Source: Prevotella sp.
GTDB taxonomy: Bacteria; Bacteroidota; Bacteroidia; Bacteroidales; Dysgonomonadaceae
Length of the DNA: 14,197 bases
Direction: 5' to 3'
Assembly: GCA_031263965.1 (NCBI GenBank)
Contig: JAISES010000269.1
Span: 1-14,197, forward strand
How positions within the stretch are numbered: the stretch's first letter is position 1; every line of letters starts with the position of its first letter. The notes under the pieces were generated by a model that was given only the letters and a program-made list of their open reading frames with translations, made no database searches and had not been told where the DNA came from. Positions 1-7,414 of the stretch are shown one piece after another. Both the position numbers and the translations under genes were made by a program.

Positions 1-153
1 ATTCACCACGACATAAAACCTGAATATCTGCAGAATTACCTGAACGAGTTTTGTTATAAGTTCAATCGCAGGTACTTCGGTGAAAACCTTTTCGACAGGC
101 TGCTTATTGCTTGTGTGACGTACAAAAATCATTTTGGGTATACTTGCGGATAA
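1..153 (+). pseudogene. C-terminal end of an IS1595-family (ISXO2-like) transposase, cut by the window edge
   Basis: The first frame is open from base 1 to a TAA at 151-153 and gives 50 residues. They contain YLNEFCYKFNRRYF followed by FDRLLIACV, which matches the conserved end of ISXO2-like DDE transposases of the IS1595 family (H...YLNEF.yRfNRR....F..L). Only the tail is present because the window starts inside the gene, so it is unknown whether the full gene is intact. No terminal inverted repeat of the IS could be identified in the next 100 bases. IS copies are common points where assemblies break, which may be why the sequence begins here. Family assignment is from recognised motifs and not from a search. 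Confidence 0.8.
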
Positions 154-374
154 TCATATATTTTAAAATATTTCATATATCACTGATGTATAGCAGGTTT
201 TGAGAAGAATATTCTAAGTGGATCATTGAGAAAAGCAAGTTGAAATTAGGCTGTTTCAGTTGAAAAGTTGCTGAGAGAAGTAGGCTATTCCGATTTATAA
301 AAAGTGGCTTGGAGAGGAGTTGGATATGCTTGAGTTAAACCAGAGAGTTAAAACGAGTAATAGGCGATTTCAAG

Positions 375-509
375 TTATCCAATAGGATAGGTAATGCGAA
401 AGTGTATATCTTTCTGTGAATATTCAGCCTTATTTAAAAAAGAATTATCGGCAAAAAGCCCCTCCACAATGGTATTCATCCAGATTTCTCGCTGAATAGC
501 CATATTCAT
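375..509 (-). pseudogene. Truncated start of a putative phage major capsid gene, minus strand
   Basis: A 44-codon minus-strand frame starts at ATG 509 (or the second ATG at 503) and stops at 375. Its first 28 residues, from MNMAIQREIWMNTIV onward through EGLFADNSFLNKA, resemble the N-terminus of Bacteroidota prophage capsid proteins, which begin with a REIW..xIVxxLxxxNxFL pattern. After residue 28 the resemblance stops and the frame ends within 16 codons, so only a fragment remains. Immediately upstream another minus-strand frame ends in a glycine-rich hydrophobic stretch (residues AGVFGGGALVSLFGGAASGK) with its TGA overlapping the ATG as ATGA (509-506). Such coupling is typical of phage structural operons. 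That upstream frame seems shifted by one base near 570. The capsid identity is recalled similarity and moderately sure. Confidence 0.45.
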
Positions 510-634
510 TTGCCGGATGCCGCTCCTCCGAAGAGGCTCACCAAAGCTCCACCCCCGAACACGCCTGCGAAAGGCAGCCCCGATAGAAATAGTAATTTTT
601 TTCAGATTAATTTTCTTAAAAAGAATAATTGTTA

Positions 635-642
635 TACTTTTG
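635..642 (+). promoter_or_regulatory. Bacteroidota -7 promoter box for tRNA-Lys
   Basis: TACTTTTG matches the TAnnTTTG -7 consensus of the Bacteroidota primary sigma factor and lies 13 bases before the mature tRNA 5' end, so the transcript would begin a few bases before the tRNA. No clear -33 TTG is visible. Confidence 0.6.
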
Positions 643-655
643 TGCCTACCAAAAC

Positions 656-728
656 GACTTCGTAGCTCAGTTGGTAGAGCAACTGACTCTTAATCAGTGG
701 GTCGAGGGTTCGAGCCCCTCCGAGGTCA
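656..728 (+). tRNA. tRNA-Lys (anticodon CTT)
   Basis: A 73-nt cloverleaf can be folded by hand. The acceptor stem GACTTCG/CGAGGTC pairs with one G-T. The D arm is GCTC/GAGC. The anticodon stem ACTGA/TCAGT encloses loop CTCTTAA, with anticodon CTT at 689-691, which reads AAG lysine codons. The variable loop is GGGTC, and the T arm GAGGG/CCCTC encloses TTCGAGC. The discriminator base is A728 and the CCA tail is not encoded. It has its own promoter just upstream and a strong terminator 15 nt downstream, so it is a single-gene transcription unit. Confidence 0.96.
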
Positions 729-743
729 CAAAGAGAAAATCAG

Positions 744-778
744 CCACTTACAGCATATGTAGGTGGTTTTTTGTTTTT
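744..778 (+). terminator. Rho-independent terminator of tRNA-Lys
   Basis: The 9-bp stem CCACTTACA/TGTAGGTGG (one G-T pair) with a 5-nt loop is followed at once by TTTTTTGTTTTT. It lies directly after the tRNA. Confidence 0.88.
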
Positions 779-830
779 ATGCTTGTTCTTTATTGCTTTC
801 AGTATAAGACTTTCTCCGTTCGTAAAAAAC

Positions 831-856
831 GAAAGAAGCCGTGCACGGCCTCTTTC
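831..856 (-). terminator. Hairpin terminator on the minus strand
   Basis: GAAAGA and TCTTTC flank the perfect 12-bp palindrome GCCGTGCACGGC, with single unpaired bases between. On the minus strand the hairpin is followed by CGTTTTTTACG, so it looks like an intrinsic terminator for leftward transcripts that pass the first terminator at 946-980. Confidence 0.7.
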
Positions 857-945
857 AATGTTGATGCATCGCTGCATTAAAAAGTGTTTGTATGAGTAAA
901 TAGGCAAAAAGAAGTATTTATTAATGATATTAGTTACATAAACAA

Positions 946-980
946 CTAAAAAGACCTTACCATTATCCGGTAAGGTCTTT
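946..980 (-). terminator. Rho-independent terminator of the higA-end minus-strand operon
   Basis: AAAGACCTTACC and GGTAAGGTCTTT form a perfect 12-bp stem with a 7-nt loop. On the minus strand it is followed by TTTTTAG. It lies 24 bases past the stop codon of the HigA gene and should end that transcript. Confidence 0.9.
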
Positions 981-1004
981 CCACTTATTATACAGGTTTT
1001 AATC

Positions 1005-1376
1005 TTATACGCCTAAAACGATGGATGCGTTTATGTTGAGCTTTTTACTTATGCTCCGAGCGATAGATAAAGTAGGTTCGCTTTTACCCGAGACAATCTC
1101 ACTAACACGTGAAGGACTTATCCCCAGCATTTCGGAAATACTCTTTTGGGTAAGCTCCATTTCATACATATGGAGCTTAAGCGCATCAGCTAACGATGGC
1201 TTTTCAATCGGGTAATGCTCTTTCTCATATGCTACCACTAAATCGGTGAGGAAATCAAGCTCTATCATGTTCTTATCGGTAGCGGGAGTATTATCGTTAA
1301 CGATTTCTACCAGTTCATCGATTCTGGCCATAATCGCTTCGTATTCCTGTTCGGTCTTTATAGTTTTCATAATCAT
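1005..1376 (-). CDS. higA: HigA-type antitoxin / XRE-family transcriptional regulator
   Basis: The 123-residue protein is the DNA-binding antitoxin of a HigBA-type toxin-antitoxin pair. The N-terminal half (about 1-60), with EYEAIMARIDELVE and NTPATDKN, is typical of the COG5499 antitoxin group. The C-terminal half (about 62-120) is an XRE-type helix-turn-helix: LTQKSISEMLGISPSRVSEIVSGKSEPTL. In this family the antitoxin blocks the toxin and represses its own operon. Two ATGs are possible, at 1376 and 1370; the second gives MKTIKTEQEY, the usual family start. The gene looks intact and full length. It sits 4-10 bases after the stop of a HigB remnant, the standard toxin-first order. With the toxin truncated, it may persist as an orphan regulator or an anti-addiction antitoxin. 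Confidence 0.88.
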   Translation of the reverse strand: MIMKTIKTEQEYEAIMARIDELVEIVNDNTPATDKNMIELDFLTDLVVAYEKEHYPIEKPSLADALKLHMYEMELTQKSISEMLGISPSRVSEIVSGKSEPTLSIARSISKKLNINASIVLGV

Positions 1377-1380
1377 ACTT

Positions 1381-1566
1381 TTAAACTTTTGAACAATCTT
1401 CTATTTTATCATATTCGGCGTGAGTACCGATAAAACGGATATAAACGATTTTAGGAACTAATAATATTAATGCAACCAACCTGTATGAATTGCCTTTTAT
1501 GTTAAAAACATATCGTTTATTGCCTACTGCATCTACACTGCCGAATGTCTGCTTTAAACACAGCAT
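1381..1566 (-). pseudogene. higB: 5'-truncated HigB-family toxin remnant
   Basis: The frame gives 61 residues that match the C-terminal part of HigB-type mRNA interferases (RelE-like fold): FGSVDAVGNKRYVFNIKGN, then YRLVALI and the hallmark ending VYIRFIGTHAEYDKI. Family members are about 95-100 residues long. Their N-terminal 35-45 residues, carrying the first helices, are missing. An in-frame TAA lies four codons upstream of the apparent ATG, and the other two frames in the 50 bases up to the TPR gene's stop show no HigB N-terminus. A deletion that removed the 5' end of the toxin is the simplest explanation. Translation from the internal ATG at 1566 is possible, but activity is unlikely. 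It directly precedes the antitoxin gene. Confidence 0.8.
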
Positions 1567-1615
1567 AGGGAAGATACTTTAAGTTAGAACTTTCGAGACG
1601 GTTTGAGAAAATATT

Positions 1616-3829
1616 CTAATCCACTCCGTATTTTATCTGGTCAAACATAAACGGGAATATACTTTCCTCTGCTCCGTAATTGATCAAAATTTCTTTATCC
1701 GCATCAAAAAGCATCCGGAATAATTCAAAATCAAGATCCTGATAGTAAGCCTGTTTATAAAGATCTACTGCGCCCTTCTTATTCCCCGCTACCAATTCTA
1801 CATGACCGGCATTTAAAAAGTCGTGAACGGTGGGTTTATCCGAAAGAATCTGCTTATAATATTTCTGAGCCAGTTCGTATTTTTTCTGCAAAAAAGCAGT
1901 CCAGGCTATAGGTCTCCAAGCCTTTGTCCCTTTACTATCCAGCAGTTCAACCTTAAAATAGGCATTCAATGCTTGTTCATAATCGTTTAATTCCAGAAAA
2001 CAATGCCCTATATTTAGTTCGACTCCTATATTATCCGGCGTCAACCTGGCAACCTTCAGGTAGTATTCCAATGACAATTCAGGTTTCTTTTGGGTTTTGT
2101 ATAATTGAGCAATACGTTTCAGTATCCAAGAATTATTGGGCTTCAACAAATCTGCTTGCAAGTATGCATCCAATGCTCCGCCCGGATTGCTGAGCATTTG
2201 CTTGCAATAACCTATCTTCTGCCAAATATCGTCACTTTGAGTATCGGACTGAATCAACCTGTTAAATATATCCAATGCTTCACTGAAATTATTCTTCTCA
2301 AAACAATAAAAAGCTATTTTCCTCATGCTGTCCACATCCGAAATAAGTGGCGCTATGGATTTTTTGTCGTAGAAATTAAGGTTTAGCTTAAATATATCGA
2401 AAAAGCTACTTCGGTAAGGATTAAGTTTAAAGAACCGGTACAGGTCCTGAATATATTGATTTGATGCAACCTCATCATCAGTAGCAGGGTTCATGGCTTG
2501 AGTTTCTTTCTGTAGTTGCTTTATCTCTTCCGATTCGGCGCCCATCTGCCCAAGCATCATTTCACGCTGGGCTGAAGATATTTGCAACAGGCTAAAGCAG
2601 AAAGAATATTTATCTGAATTGCACATATGCCCCGAGTCCACAATAGCGGCTTGCATTAAACTGTTCTTTTTTTCTTGCGGGAATAAAGATATTAATTCCG
2701 AATAAGACGGATCGAAAGGCATTAACCAATTACTCATTTTAGAAAAAAAAGGAAAATGTTTCAGACCGGAAAAAGTAGAATGAAAGACATCTGCGCCTTC
2801 CATCTGTAGATTCGAATATTCCTGTAATTTCTTACCTAATCCCGATTCTTCCAATTCTTTCTGCCATTCCGGATTTTTCTCCGAAAATTCAGATTCTCCC
2901 ATTAGTTCGTCCAAATTCAATTTCCGTCCGGCCAGACTATTGAACTTCATCATTTCGGGCAATATTTCTTCTCTGATTTTTTTACTTATCTGTTCTGTTC
3001 CACGCGAACGGATAAGTTGGATAATTATCCTCAGAACAGATTTCCGAAAGCCCTGATTTTCCGACATTATAGCTAACCGGCTTTGTAATTCGGGATACAA
3101 AGACCATCTTGTATCATACATTTGCATGACTACAACGAGCCCCACAATAGCCCTGGCACGGAGTTGCGTGTTTCCGGAAACGGCCACATCCATCAAAAGC
3201 CGTATTTTATACGAATCGAAACGATGAAACAAACTAAGATTTATAGCCGACAAAAACAGGCATTTCTCCCTTAACGACAATTCTATGTTGTTTACAAAAG
3301 AAAGATAATCAGCCAATCCGACTTCATCGGTGCGGGATGATACAAATATCGCATTAAACATATCCGAAGCTATACGCTCCCGTCTTACAGCCAACTCGCG
3401 CTTCCTGTTGGTTTTCTCATCACCATCTTCCAACAAATCGACAAGAGATATAGAACCTGCAATATCTTTCAATTGGCTTTCATAATCGCTGATTGTACTA
3501 TTCTTTAGAGTATTAACCCGATATTTTTCATAAAAAATATTTGATGATTCTACTTTTAACAGCTCATCTGCCGAATCGTCCGTTAATTCGTAAAGAGACC
3601 GCAACAGATTACGATATACATTTTCCCGTTCAGGATCGTCCACTCCTTCAAACATGTAATGGAGCATAAACTTATAATTAGTTTCTAGCTCTCCCAAAGT
3701 CTCCGAAACCTTCCAATCCTGCGTATTCTTTATCAATTTAGTCAGTGACTGAAAGACATCGTTCAACTGCCTTTTTGACAGATGAAGAAATATATCTTTT
3801 TTCAGGGCTATTATATCGCGGCTATTCAT
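1616..3829 (-). CDS. Large TPR-repeat protein, function unknown
   Basis: The 737-residue protein has no signal peptide or membrane segment, so it is probably cytoplasmic. Residues about 1-490 are helix-rich and match no domain I recognise. Residues about 500-700 hold roughly six tetratricopeptide repeats, visible as units such as NFSEALDIFNRLIQSD, GALDAYLQADLLKPNN, SLEYYLKVARLTPDN, YEQALNAYFKVELL and YELAQKYYKQIL. TPR arrays are protein-binding scaffolds. I recall similar long TPR proteins in other Bacteroidales but no assigned role. The start is ATG 3829, preceded by GAAAGA. The gene lies 34 bases downstream of the antiporter gene on the same strand with no terminator between, so the two are probably co-transcribed. 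A role in assembling or controlling the antiporter is only suggested by that position. Confidence 0.85.
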   Translation of the reverse strand: MNSRDIIALKKDIFLHLSKRQLNDVFQSLTKLIKNTQDWKVSETLGELETNYKFMLHYMFEGVDDPERENVYRNLLRSLYELTDDSADELLKVESSNIFYEKYRVNTLKNSTISDYESQLKDIAGSISLVDLLEDGDEKTNRKRELAVRRERIASDMFNAIFVSSRTDEVGLADYLSFVNNIELSLREKCLFLSAINLSLFHRFDSYKIRLLMDVAVSGNTQLRARAIVGLVVVMQMYDTRWSLYPELQSRLAIMSENQGFRKSVLRIIIQLIRSRGTEQISKKIREEILPEMMKFNSLAGRKLNLDELMGESEFSEKNPEWQKELEESGLGKKLQEYSNLQMEGADVFHSTFSGLKHFPFFSKMSNWLMPFDPSYSELISLFPQEKKNSLMQAAIVDSGHMCNSDKYSFCFSLLQISSAQREMMLGQMGAESEEIKQLQKETQAMNPATDDEVASNQYIQDLYRFFKLNPYRSSFFDIFKLNLNFYDKKSIAPLISDVDSMRKIAFYCFEKNNFSEALDIFNRLIQSDTQSDDIWQKIGYCKQMLSNPGGALDAYLQADLLKPNNSWILKRIAQLYKTQKKPELSLEYYLKVARLTPDNIGVELNIGHCFLELNDYEQALNAYFKVELLDSKGTKAWRPIAWTAFLQKKYELAQKYYKQILSDKPTVHDFLNAGHVELVAGNKKGAVDLYKQAYYQDLDFELFRMLFDADKEILINYGAEESIFPFMFDQIKYGVD

Positions 3830-3863
3830 TCTTTCTGTTTATTTTAAAATTCTTTCATCTTCT

Positions 3864-6140
3864 CTAATTCGTAAGGATCAGTGTAGAAGGCGCCTCTCTC
3901 AATAAATTGGTTTTTTGAGCATCCAATTCTTTCCAGCTATTGAGGCTGATCAATATTAAATCCTGCTTTTTAAGTATATCGCTATCAACCGGAATATTAT
4001 TGTTCCACAATTGGAAGAGATATGGGTTTACGGATTTTATGGCTTTTACAGATTTAACAAACTCTATCGACTTTTCCGACAAACCTATATGATCCCACAA
4101 TGTTATTCTCACATAAGAATTTTCAGCTAGTCTTTCCATAAATTCACCCACAAAAATATCTTCTTCGTCGAATATGGGAACAAAAATATTACTCATGCTT
4201 ATTAATCCTTTATCAATAAATATGCCAACCGACATATTAGTCTTCGATATTATCGAACGGGTACGATCGTCGAACGGTGCGCCAAAGGTTCCTTTCTTCT
4301 TTATCTGATTTTGTATTATCGACAGTATATAGTCGGGAATATAACTCAGGTTATTGGAAAAACGTCCCAAAAAGCCATCCGAATACGTATATGTATATCC
4401 CTTGTTTCCTATCAGCAAGAAATCATATTCGCCCTTGTTCGCGATTTTAATAATACTGCTTTGGAAGTTATTAGTTACCTCAAACATAGTGTTTATATCC
4501 TGCTGCAAAGAATGAGCTTCTTCTTCAACAGGGCGGAATATCCTTTTTTCTTCCTGATCGATATTATATTGATGCATCGGATTTCCCTCTGTTAAGTGCA
4601 ACAATGCAACTTCGGATTGAGATTGCCTCTTCTTGACCAGATAATTTGCCAGCAATAATAGTTTCCGGCCTGTTTCCGAACTGGCAAACGGCACAAGAAT
4701 TTTGAATTTTTTCTGCTCCAGCAACTCTATATCATTATGCTTTTTCTTAAATATTTTATCCAGAATATTTAGAGAAGGAGATGTCATAAACGTAGTAACC
4801 AAGGCCATAATAACCATCATAGCAAATAACTCCGGCGTCAGGATACCAAGATCTAACCCGATATTCAGCACTACCAGTTCCATCAATCCCCTGGTATTCA
4901 TCAGCGCACCTATAATCAGACTATCTTTCCAGCTTTGCCCTACAAAACGCGCTGCCACAGCACTTCCCAAAAATTTGCCCGCTACGGCTACGGCAATTAC
5001 AATAAAGCTTATGAGCCAGAGGTGCGAACTGTTCAACAATCCTATTTCAGTTCGTAATCCTGTATAAACAAAAAATAACGGCAATAATATGATCAATGTT
5101 ACGTACTCTATTCTCTCCGTCAGAAGGTTGCGCAAACGTATATTCGAAGGCATTATCACTCCGGTCAGAAAGGCGCCGAACAGAGCATGGATACCAATCG
5201 CCTCTGTTGTATAAGCCGACAGGAACAACACTAAAACGAATCCTCCCATCATTGTTTTAGTCATCCCCTTAGTGTGATGATTATCTGCTATATTTTTCAG
5301 TATAGGACGTACAACCTTAAACATAATAATCACATATACGACAGCCATGGATATTACATACAAAGAGCTCGTAAAATCGCCGGCCTTAGCAATGGCAATA
5401 ACAGCCGCCAGCAAGCACCAGGCAGTAAGGTCGTCAATAGCGGCACAGGTAATAACCATCGGCCCTACCAATGTTTTGTTAATCCCCTTCTCGTGCACAA
5501 TACGGGCCAATACAGGAAAGGCCGTTATACTCATGGCTATTCCCATAAAGAGGGCAAAAGGAATAAAGCCGGAGTGTGCATGAGTAAAATCTTCATATAT
5601 AAAGTAAGCGAGCAGAGCGCCCAGGGTGAAAGGGAAAATAATACTGGCATGGCTTATTATTACTGCGCTGCGCGCTCTATTCTTTAAAACATTCAAATTC
5701 AATTCCATACCAACGATGAACATAAAAAGAATAAGTCCTATCTGACTTAACAGGTTAATATTCACCAATGAAGATACAGGAAACAGGAAATGAGACATTC
5801 CGGGGAAGTACAAGCCTAAAAGAGACGGGCCTAATACGATACCGGCAGCGATTTCCCCTATAACCGAAGTTTGACCGATTTTTTTACATATCCGGTTGAA
5901 TGCTTTCACTACCAGCATTATTACAATTATCTGCAACATCAGTAAGGCAAATGGCACAGTAATATTATGAAACAAACTATTTTTGAAATCGCCCCATGCT
6001 GTTTCTCCCGCGACTTGTTGTCCGGATATAGTACGCCCAGCCTCCAAATTAGCTTTACCCAACTGAAGTATAACAAATAATACCAGGGCAAAAGAGCCTA
6101 TTGCGATTATATAAAAAAGCAGATTCCTATATTTTTTCAT
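3864..6140 (-). CDS. CPA2-family cation/proton antiporter with C-terminal Usp-like domain
   Basis: This inner-membrane protein probably exchanges Na+ or K+ for H+. The 758 residues, counted from ATG 6140, open with one hydrophobic helix (about 9-27), a short periplasmic-type linker, then a Na+/H+ exchanger domain of about a dozen helices (about 60-460). Hallmarks are GEIAAGIVLGPSLLG (95-109), SITAFPVLARIVHEKGI (about 204-220) and an Asp-Asp pair in AAIDDLTAW (236-237), the position of the ion-binding aspartates in the CPA2 group. The tail (about 475-758) is soluble and contains Usp-like pieces starting KFKILVPFASSETGRKLL and SNIFVPIFDEEDIF. An upstream in-frame TTG at 6146 adds only two residues; ATG is preferred. 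Transcription probably starts from the box at 6180-6187 and runs into the TPR gene. The ion cannot be told from sequence. Confidence 0.9.
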   Translation of the reverse strand: MKKYRNLLFYIIAIGSFALVLFVILQLGKANLEAGRTISGQQVAGETAWGDFKNSLFHNITVPFALLMLQIIVIMLVVKAFNRICKKIGQTSVIGEIAAGIVLGPSLLGLYFPGMSHFLFPVSSLVNINLLSQIGLILFMFIVGMELNLNVLKNRARSAVIISHASIIFPFTLGALLAYFIYEDFTHAHSGFIPFALFMGIAMSITAFPVLARIVHEKGINKTLVGPMVITCAAIDDLTAWCLLAAVIAIAKAGDFTSSLYVISMAVVYVIIMFKVVRPILKNIADNHHTKGMTKTMMGGFVLVLFLSAYTTEAIGIHALFGAFLTGVIMPSNIRLRNLLTERIEYVTLIILLPLFFVYTGLRTEIGLLNSSHLWLISFIVIAVAVAGKFLGSAVAARFVGQSWKDSLIIGALMNTRGLMELVVLNIGLDLGILTPELFAMMVIMALVTTFMTSPSLNILDKIFKKKHNDIELLEQKKFKILVPFASSETGRKLLLLANYLVKKRQSQSEVALLHLTEGNPMHQYNIDQEEKRIFRPVEEEAHSLQQDINTMFEVTNNFQSSIIKIANKGEYDFLLIGNKGYTYTYSDGFLGRFSNNLSYIPDYILSIIQNQIKKKGTFGAPFDDRTRSIISKTNMSVGIFIDKGLISMSNIFVPIFDEEDIFVGEFMERLAENSYVRITLWDHIGLSEKSIEFVKSVKAIKSVNPYLFQLWNNNIPVDSDILKKQDLILISLNSWKELDAQKTNLLREAPSTLILTN

Positions 6141-6179
6141 AAACAAACTTTAGATTGACCCCTATAGCAATATTTTATA

Positions 6180-6187
6180 CAAAATTA
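6180..6187 (-). promoter_or_regulatory. Candidate -7 box for the antiporter-TPR operon
   Basis: On the minus strand the bases read TAATTTTG, matching TAnnTTTG, 40 bases upstream of the antiporter ATG. No convincing -33 element is visible. Confidence 0.5.
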
Positions 6188-6389
6188 GAGTTTATTTTCA
6201 TTCACTTTCATTACACAGAGAAAGCATACTTGCAAGCAGAGCTCGCATTAATGTTTTTTAACAAGTGTTTTATCATTGAATAGCTGCCTGAAAAACGCAA
6301 TAAAGTTAAATAAAGTTAATTATTTGGTCGTAAAATAAAACTAATGCGCTATATATCAACATAATAATAATATAAATAAATGTTCACTA

Positions 6390-6412
6390 AGTACTATGTA
6401 TTGCATGGTACT
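6390..6412. promoter_or_regulatory. 23-bp palindrome over the PspC promoter: candidate PadR operator
   Basis: The outer arms AGTAC and GTACT and the inner ATG and CAT are symmetric about base 6401. Of 11 base pairs, 9 are complementary and the two exceptions are T-G. The site covers the -33 region (TTG at 6401-6403) of the promoter whose -7 box is at 6425-6432, so a dimer bound here would block RNA polymerase. The operon encodes a PadR-type repressor, and PadR regulators usually bind palindromes in their own promoters. That this repressor binds here is inference. Confidence 0.55.
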
Positions 6413-6424
6413 AATATTTATTCA

Positions 6425-6432
6425 TATATTTG
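6425..6432 (+). promoter_or_regulatory. -7 promoter box of the PspC-PadR-PspC operon
   Basis: TATATTTG matches TAnnTTTG. A TTG at 6401-6403 lies 21 bases upstream, close to the spacing expected for a -33 element. The start codon of the first gene is 42 bases downstream. Confidence 0.65.
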
Positions 6433-6474
6433 CATTACAAACAACATGGTATAATACAGTAAAAAATAATAGAT

Positions 6475-7059
6475 ATGAAAAAGATAATAGAAGTGAGCAT
6501 AGGCAGTATCAATTTTACGATGGAAGATGATGCATATATCAGACTAAAGGAGTATCTGAAACGTTTCGAATCAACTATACCAAACAAGACAGAAGCCCGG
6601 GAAATAATGGAAGATGTTGAAGCCCGTGTAGCGGAAATTTTCCAAAAAGAAATGAGATTCGCAAATCAGGTAGTAAATATGAAACTTGTACAGACGGTAA
6701 TAGACCACCTTGGGGAGATAGAATCTGAAGCAAAAGCTCCTGACGGGAACGCATCGGGATCGGGGGACGACAAGAATCCGGCCGGTTATACGATTGGCGA
6801 AAAAAAGCTATTTCGCGATTATGACCATAAGGTATTAGGAGGCGTATGCAGTGGACTTTCCGCATACTTTAACGTGGATATAACTCTTATCAGGATATTA
6901 TTTGCATTCACAGCCTTCCTCTACGGAGTTACTGTTTTTTTATATATCGTTTTGTGGATAGCAATACCAAGAGCGCGATATGTAATAGATAAACTGAAAA
7001 TGCACGGATATGCCCCGACAGCCGAAAATATTAAAAAATATAACTACGAATATAAATAA
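6475..7059 (+). CDS. Short PspC-domain membrane protein
   Basis: The 194-residue protein has three parts. Residues 1-85 form a soluble N-terminal domain that begins with KIIEVSIGSINFTMEDDAY and is shared with the PspC protein two genes on. Residues 86-108 are a Gly/Ser/Asp-rich linker. Residues 110-167 are a PspC domain: KKLFRDYDHKVLGGVCSGLS, then two hydrophobic segments around 139-163 ending in VLWIAIPRA. PspC proteins act in the inner membrane in envelope-stress responses such as phage-shock, but no PspA or PspB is seen here. A 27-residue polar tail follows. The ATG is preceded by AATAATAG; there is no strong Shine-Dalgarno, as is usual in this phylum. The PadR gene starts 7 bases after the stop, so this is the first gene of a three-gene operon. 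Confidence 0.9.
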   Translation: MKKIIEVSIGSINFTMEDDAYIRLKEYLKRFESTIPNKTEAREIMEDVEARVAEIFQKEMRFANQVVNMKLVQTVIDHLGEIESEAKAPDGNASGSGDDKNPAGYTIGEKKLFRDYDHKVLGGVCSGLSAYFNVDITLIRILFAFTAFLYGVTVFLYIVLWIAIPRARYVIDKLKMHGYAPTAENIKKYNYEYK

Positions 7060-7066
7060 TACCGGT

Positions 7067-7402
7067 ATGGAAACAATAAATGTAGACAATATAAAAGCAC
7101 AAATGCGTAAAGGAATTCTGGAATATTGTATTCTAAGCATTCTATCCAAAGGAGATGCATATGTTTCGGATATCATCAACGAGCTAAAAGATTCCGAGAT
7201 GATTGTCGTGGAAGGCACCTTATATCCTCTACTGACCAGGCAGAAAAATCAGGGAGTACTGAGTTACCGGTGGGAAGAATCGACTCAGGGGCCTCCCCGT
7301 AAATATTATGCCTTAACGGATAAAGGCAAGGCTGTATTGACCGAACTCGACTCGGCATGGGCGGATCTGGTAAGAGTAATAGATAATATAAGAAACAAAT
7401 AA
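7067..7402 (+). CDS. PadR-family transcriptional regulator
   Basis: The 111-residue protein is a small winged-helix DNA-binding protein, probably a dimeric repressor. Residues 9-80 match the PadR domain: RKGILEYCILSILSKGDAY, EGTLYPLLTRQKNQGVLSY, then the wing GPPRKYYALTDKGKAVL. A C-terminal helix (about 85-110) would form the dimer contact. The frame is open further upstream to 7010, inside the preceding gene, but the METINVDN start at 7067 fits the family length and clears the upstream stop by 7 bases. The gene sits between two PspC-type genes. In this class PadR usually controls its own operon; the palindrome at 6390-6412 is the likely target. The signal it senses cannot be read from the sequence. 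Confidence 0.92.
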   Translation: METINVDNIKAQMRKGILEYCILSILSKGDAYVSDIINELKDSEMIVVEGTLYPLLTRQKNQGVLSYRWEESTQGPPRKYYALTDKGKAVLTELDSAWADLVRVIDNIRNK

Positions 7403-7414
7403 AATCTAAATACA

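Larger units (their letters stand above)
154..655. other. Non-coding stretch with decayed mobile DNA between the IS fragment and tRNA-Lys
   Basis: About 500 bases without an intact gene. 154-374 is AT-rich and full of stops in all frames; I recognise nothing in it. 375-600 is more GC-rich and, on the minus strand, reads as phage-like fragments (separate entry). The last 30 bases carry the tRNA promoter. Confidence 0.6.
6147..6474. other. Divergent intergenic region between antiporter and PspC operons
   Basis: 328 AT-rich bases with a candidate promoter facing each way. The right half carries a 23-bp palindrome. TAAAGTTAA occurs twice in tandem (6301-6309 and 6311-6319) near the middle. I see no small gene or RNA gene here. 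Confidence 0.7.

Noticed and set aside
241..370. Possible second transposase or integrase remnant (peptide around IYKKWLGEELDMLELNQR)
   Set aside because: The frame is short and broken by stops, and I could not tie it to any family.
629..880. Plus-strand open frame of 83 codons
   Set aside because: It reads straight through the tRNA-Lys gene and its terminator, so it is not a protein gene.
1021..1215. Plus-strand frames opposite the HigA, TPR, antiporter, PspC and DUF5686 genes
   Set aside because: All lie wholly inside genes with strong family matches on the correct strand; their peptides show no domain features.
1381..1566. Intact toxin-antitoxin system
   Set aside because: The toxin lacks its N-terminal third and no other frame restores it, so only the antitoxin is complete.
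1642..1649. Minus-strand TATGTTTG as a promoter for the HigB/HigA remnant
   Set aside because: It matches the -7 consensus but lies in the coding end of the TPR gene without a properly spaced -33 TTG, so chance is likely.
7010..7066. Longer PadR start inside the first PspC gene
   Set aside because: The extra 19 residues do not fit the family, and the start at 7067 lies cleanly between the genes.
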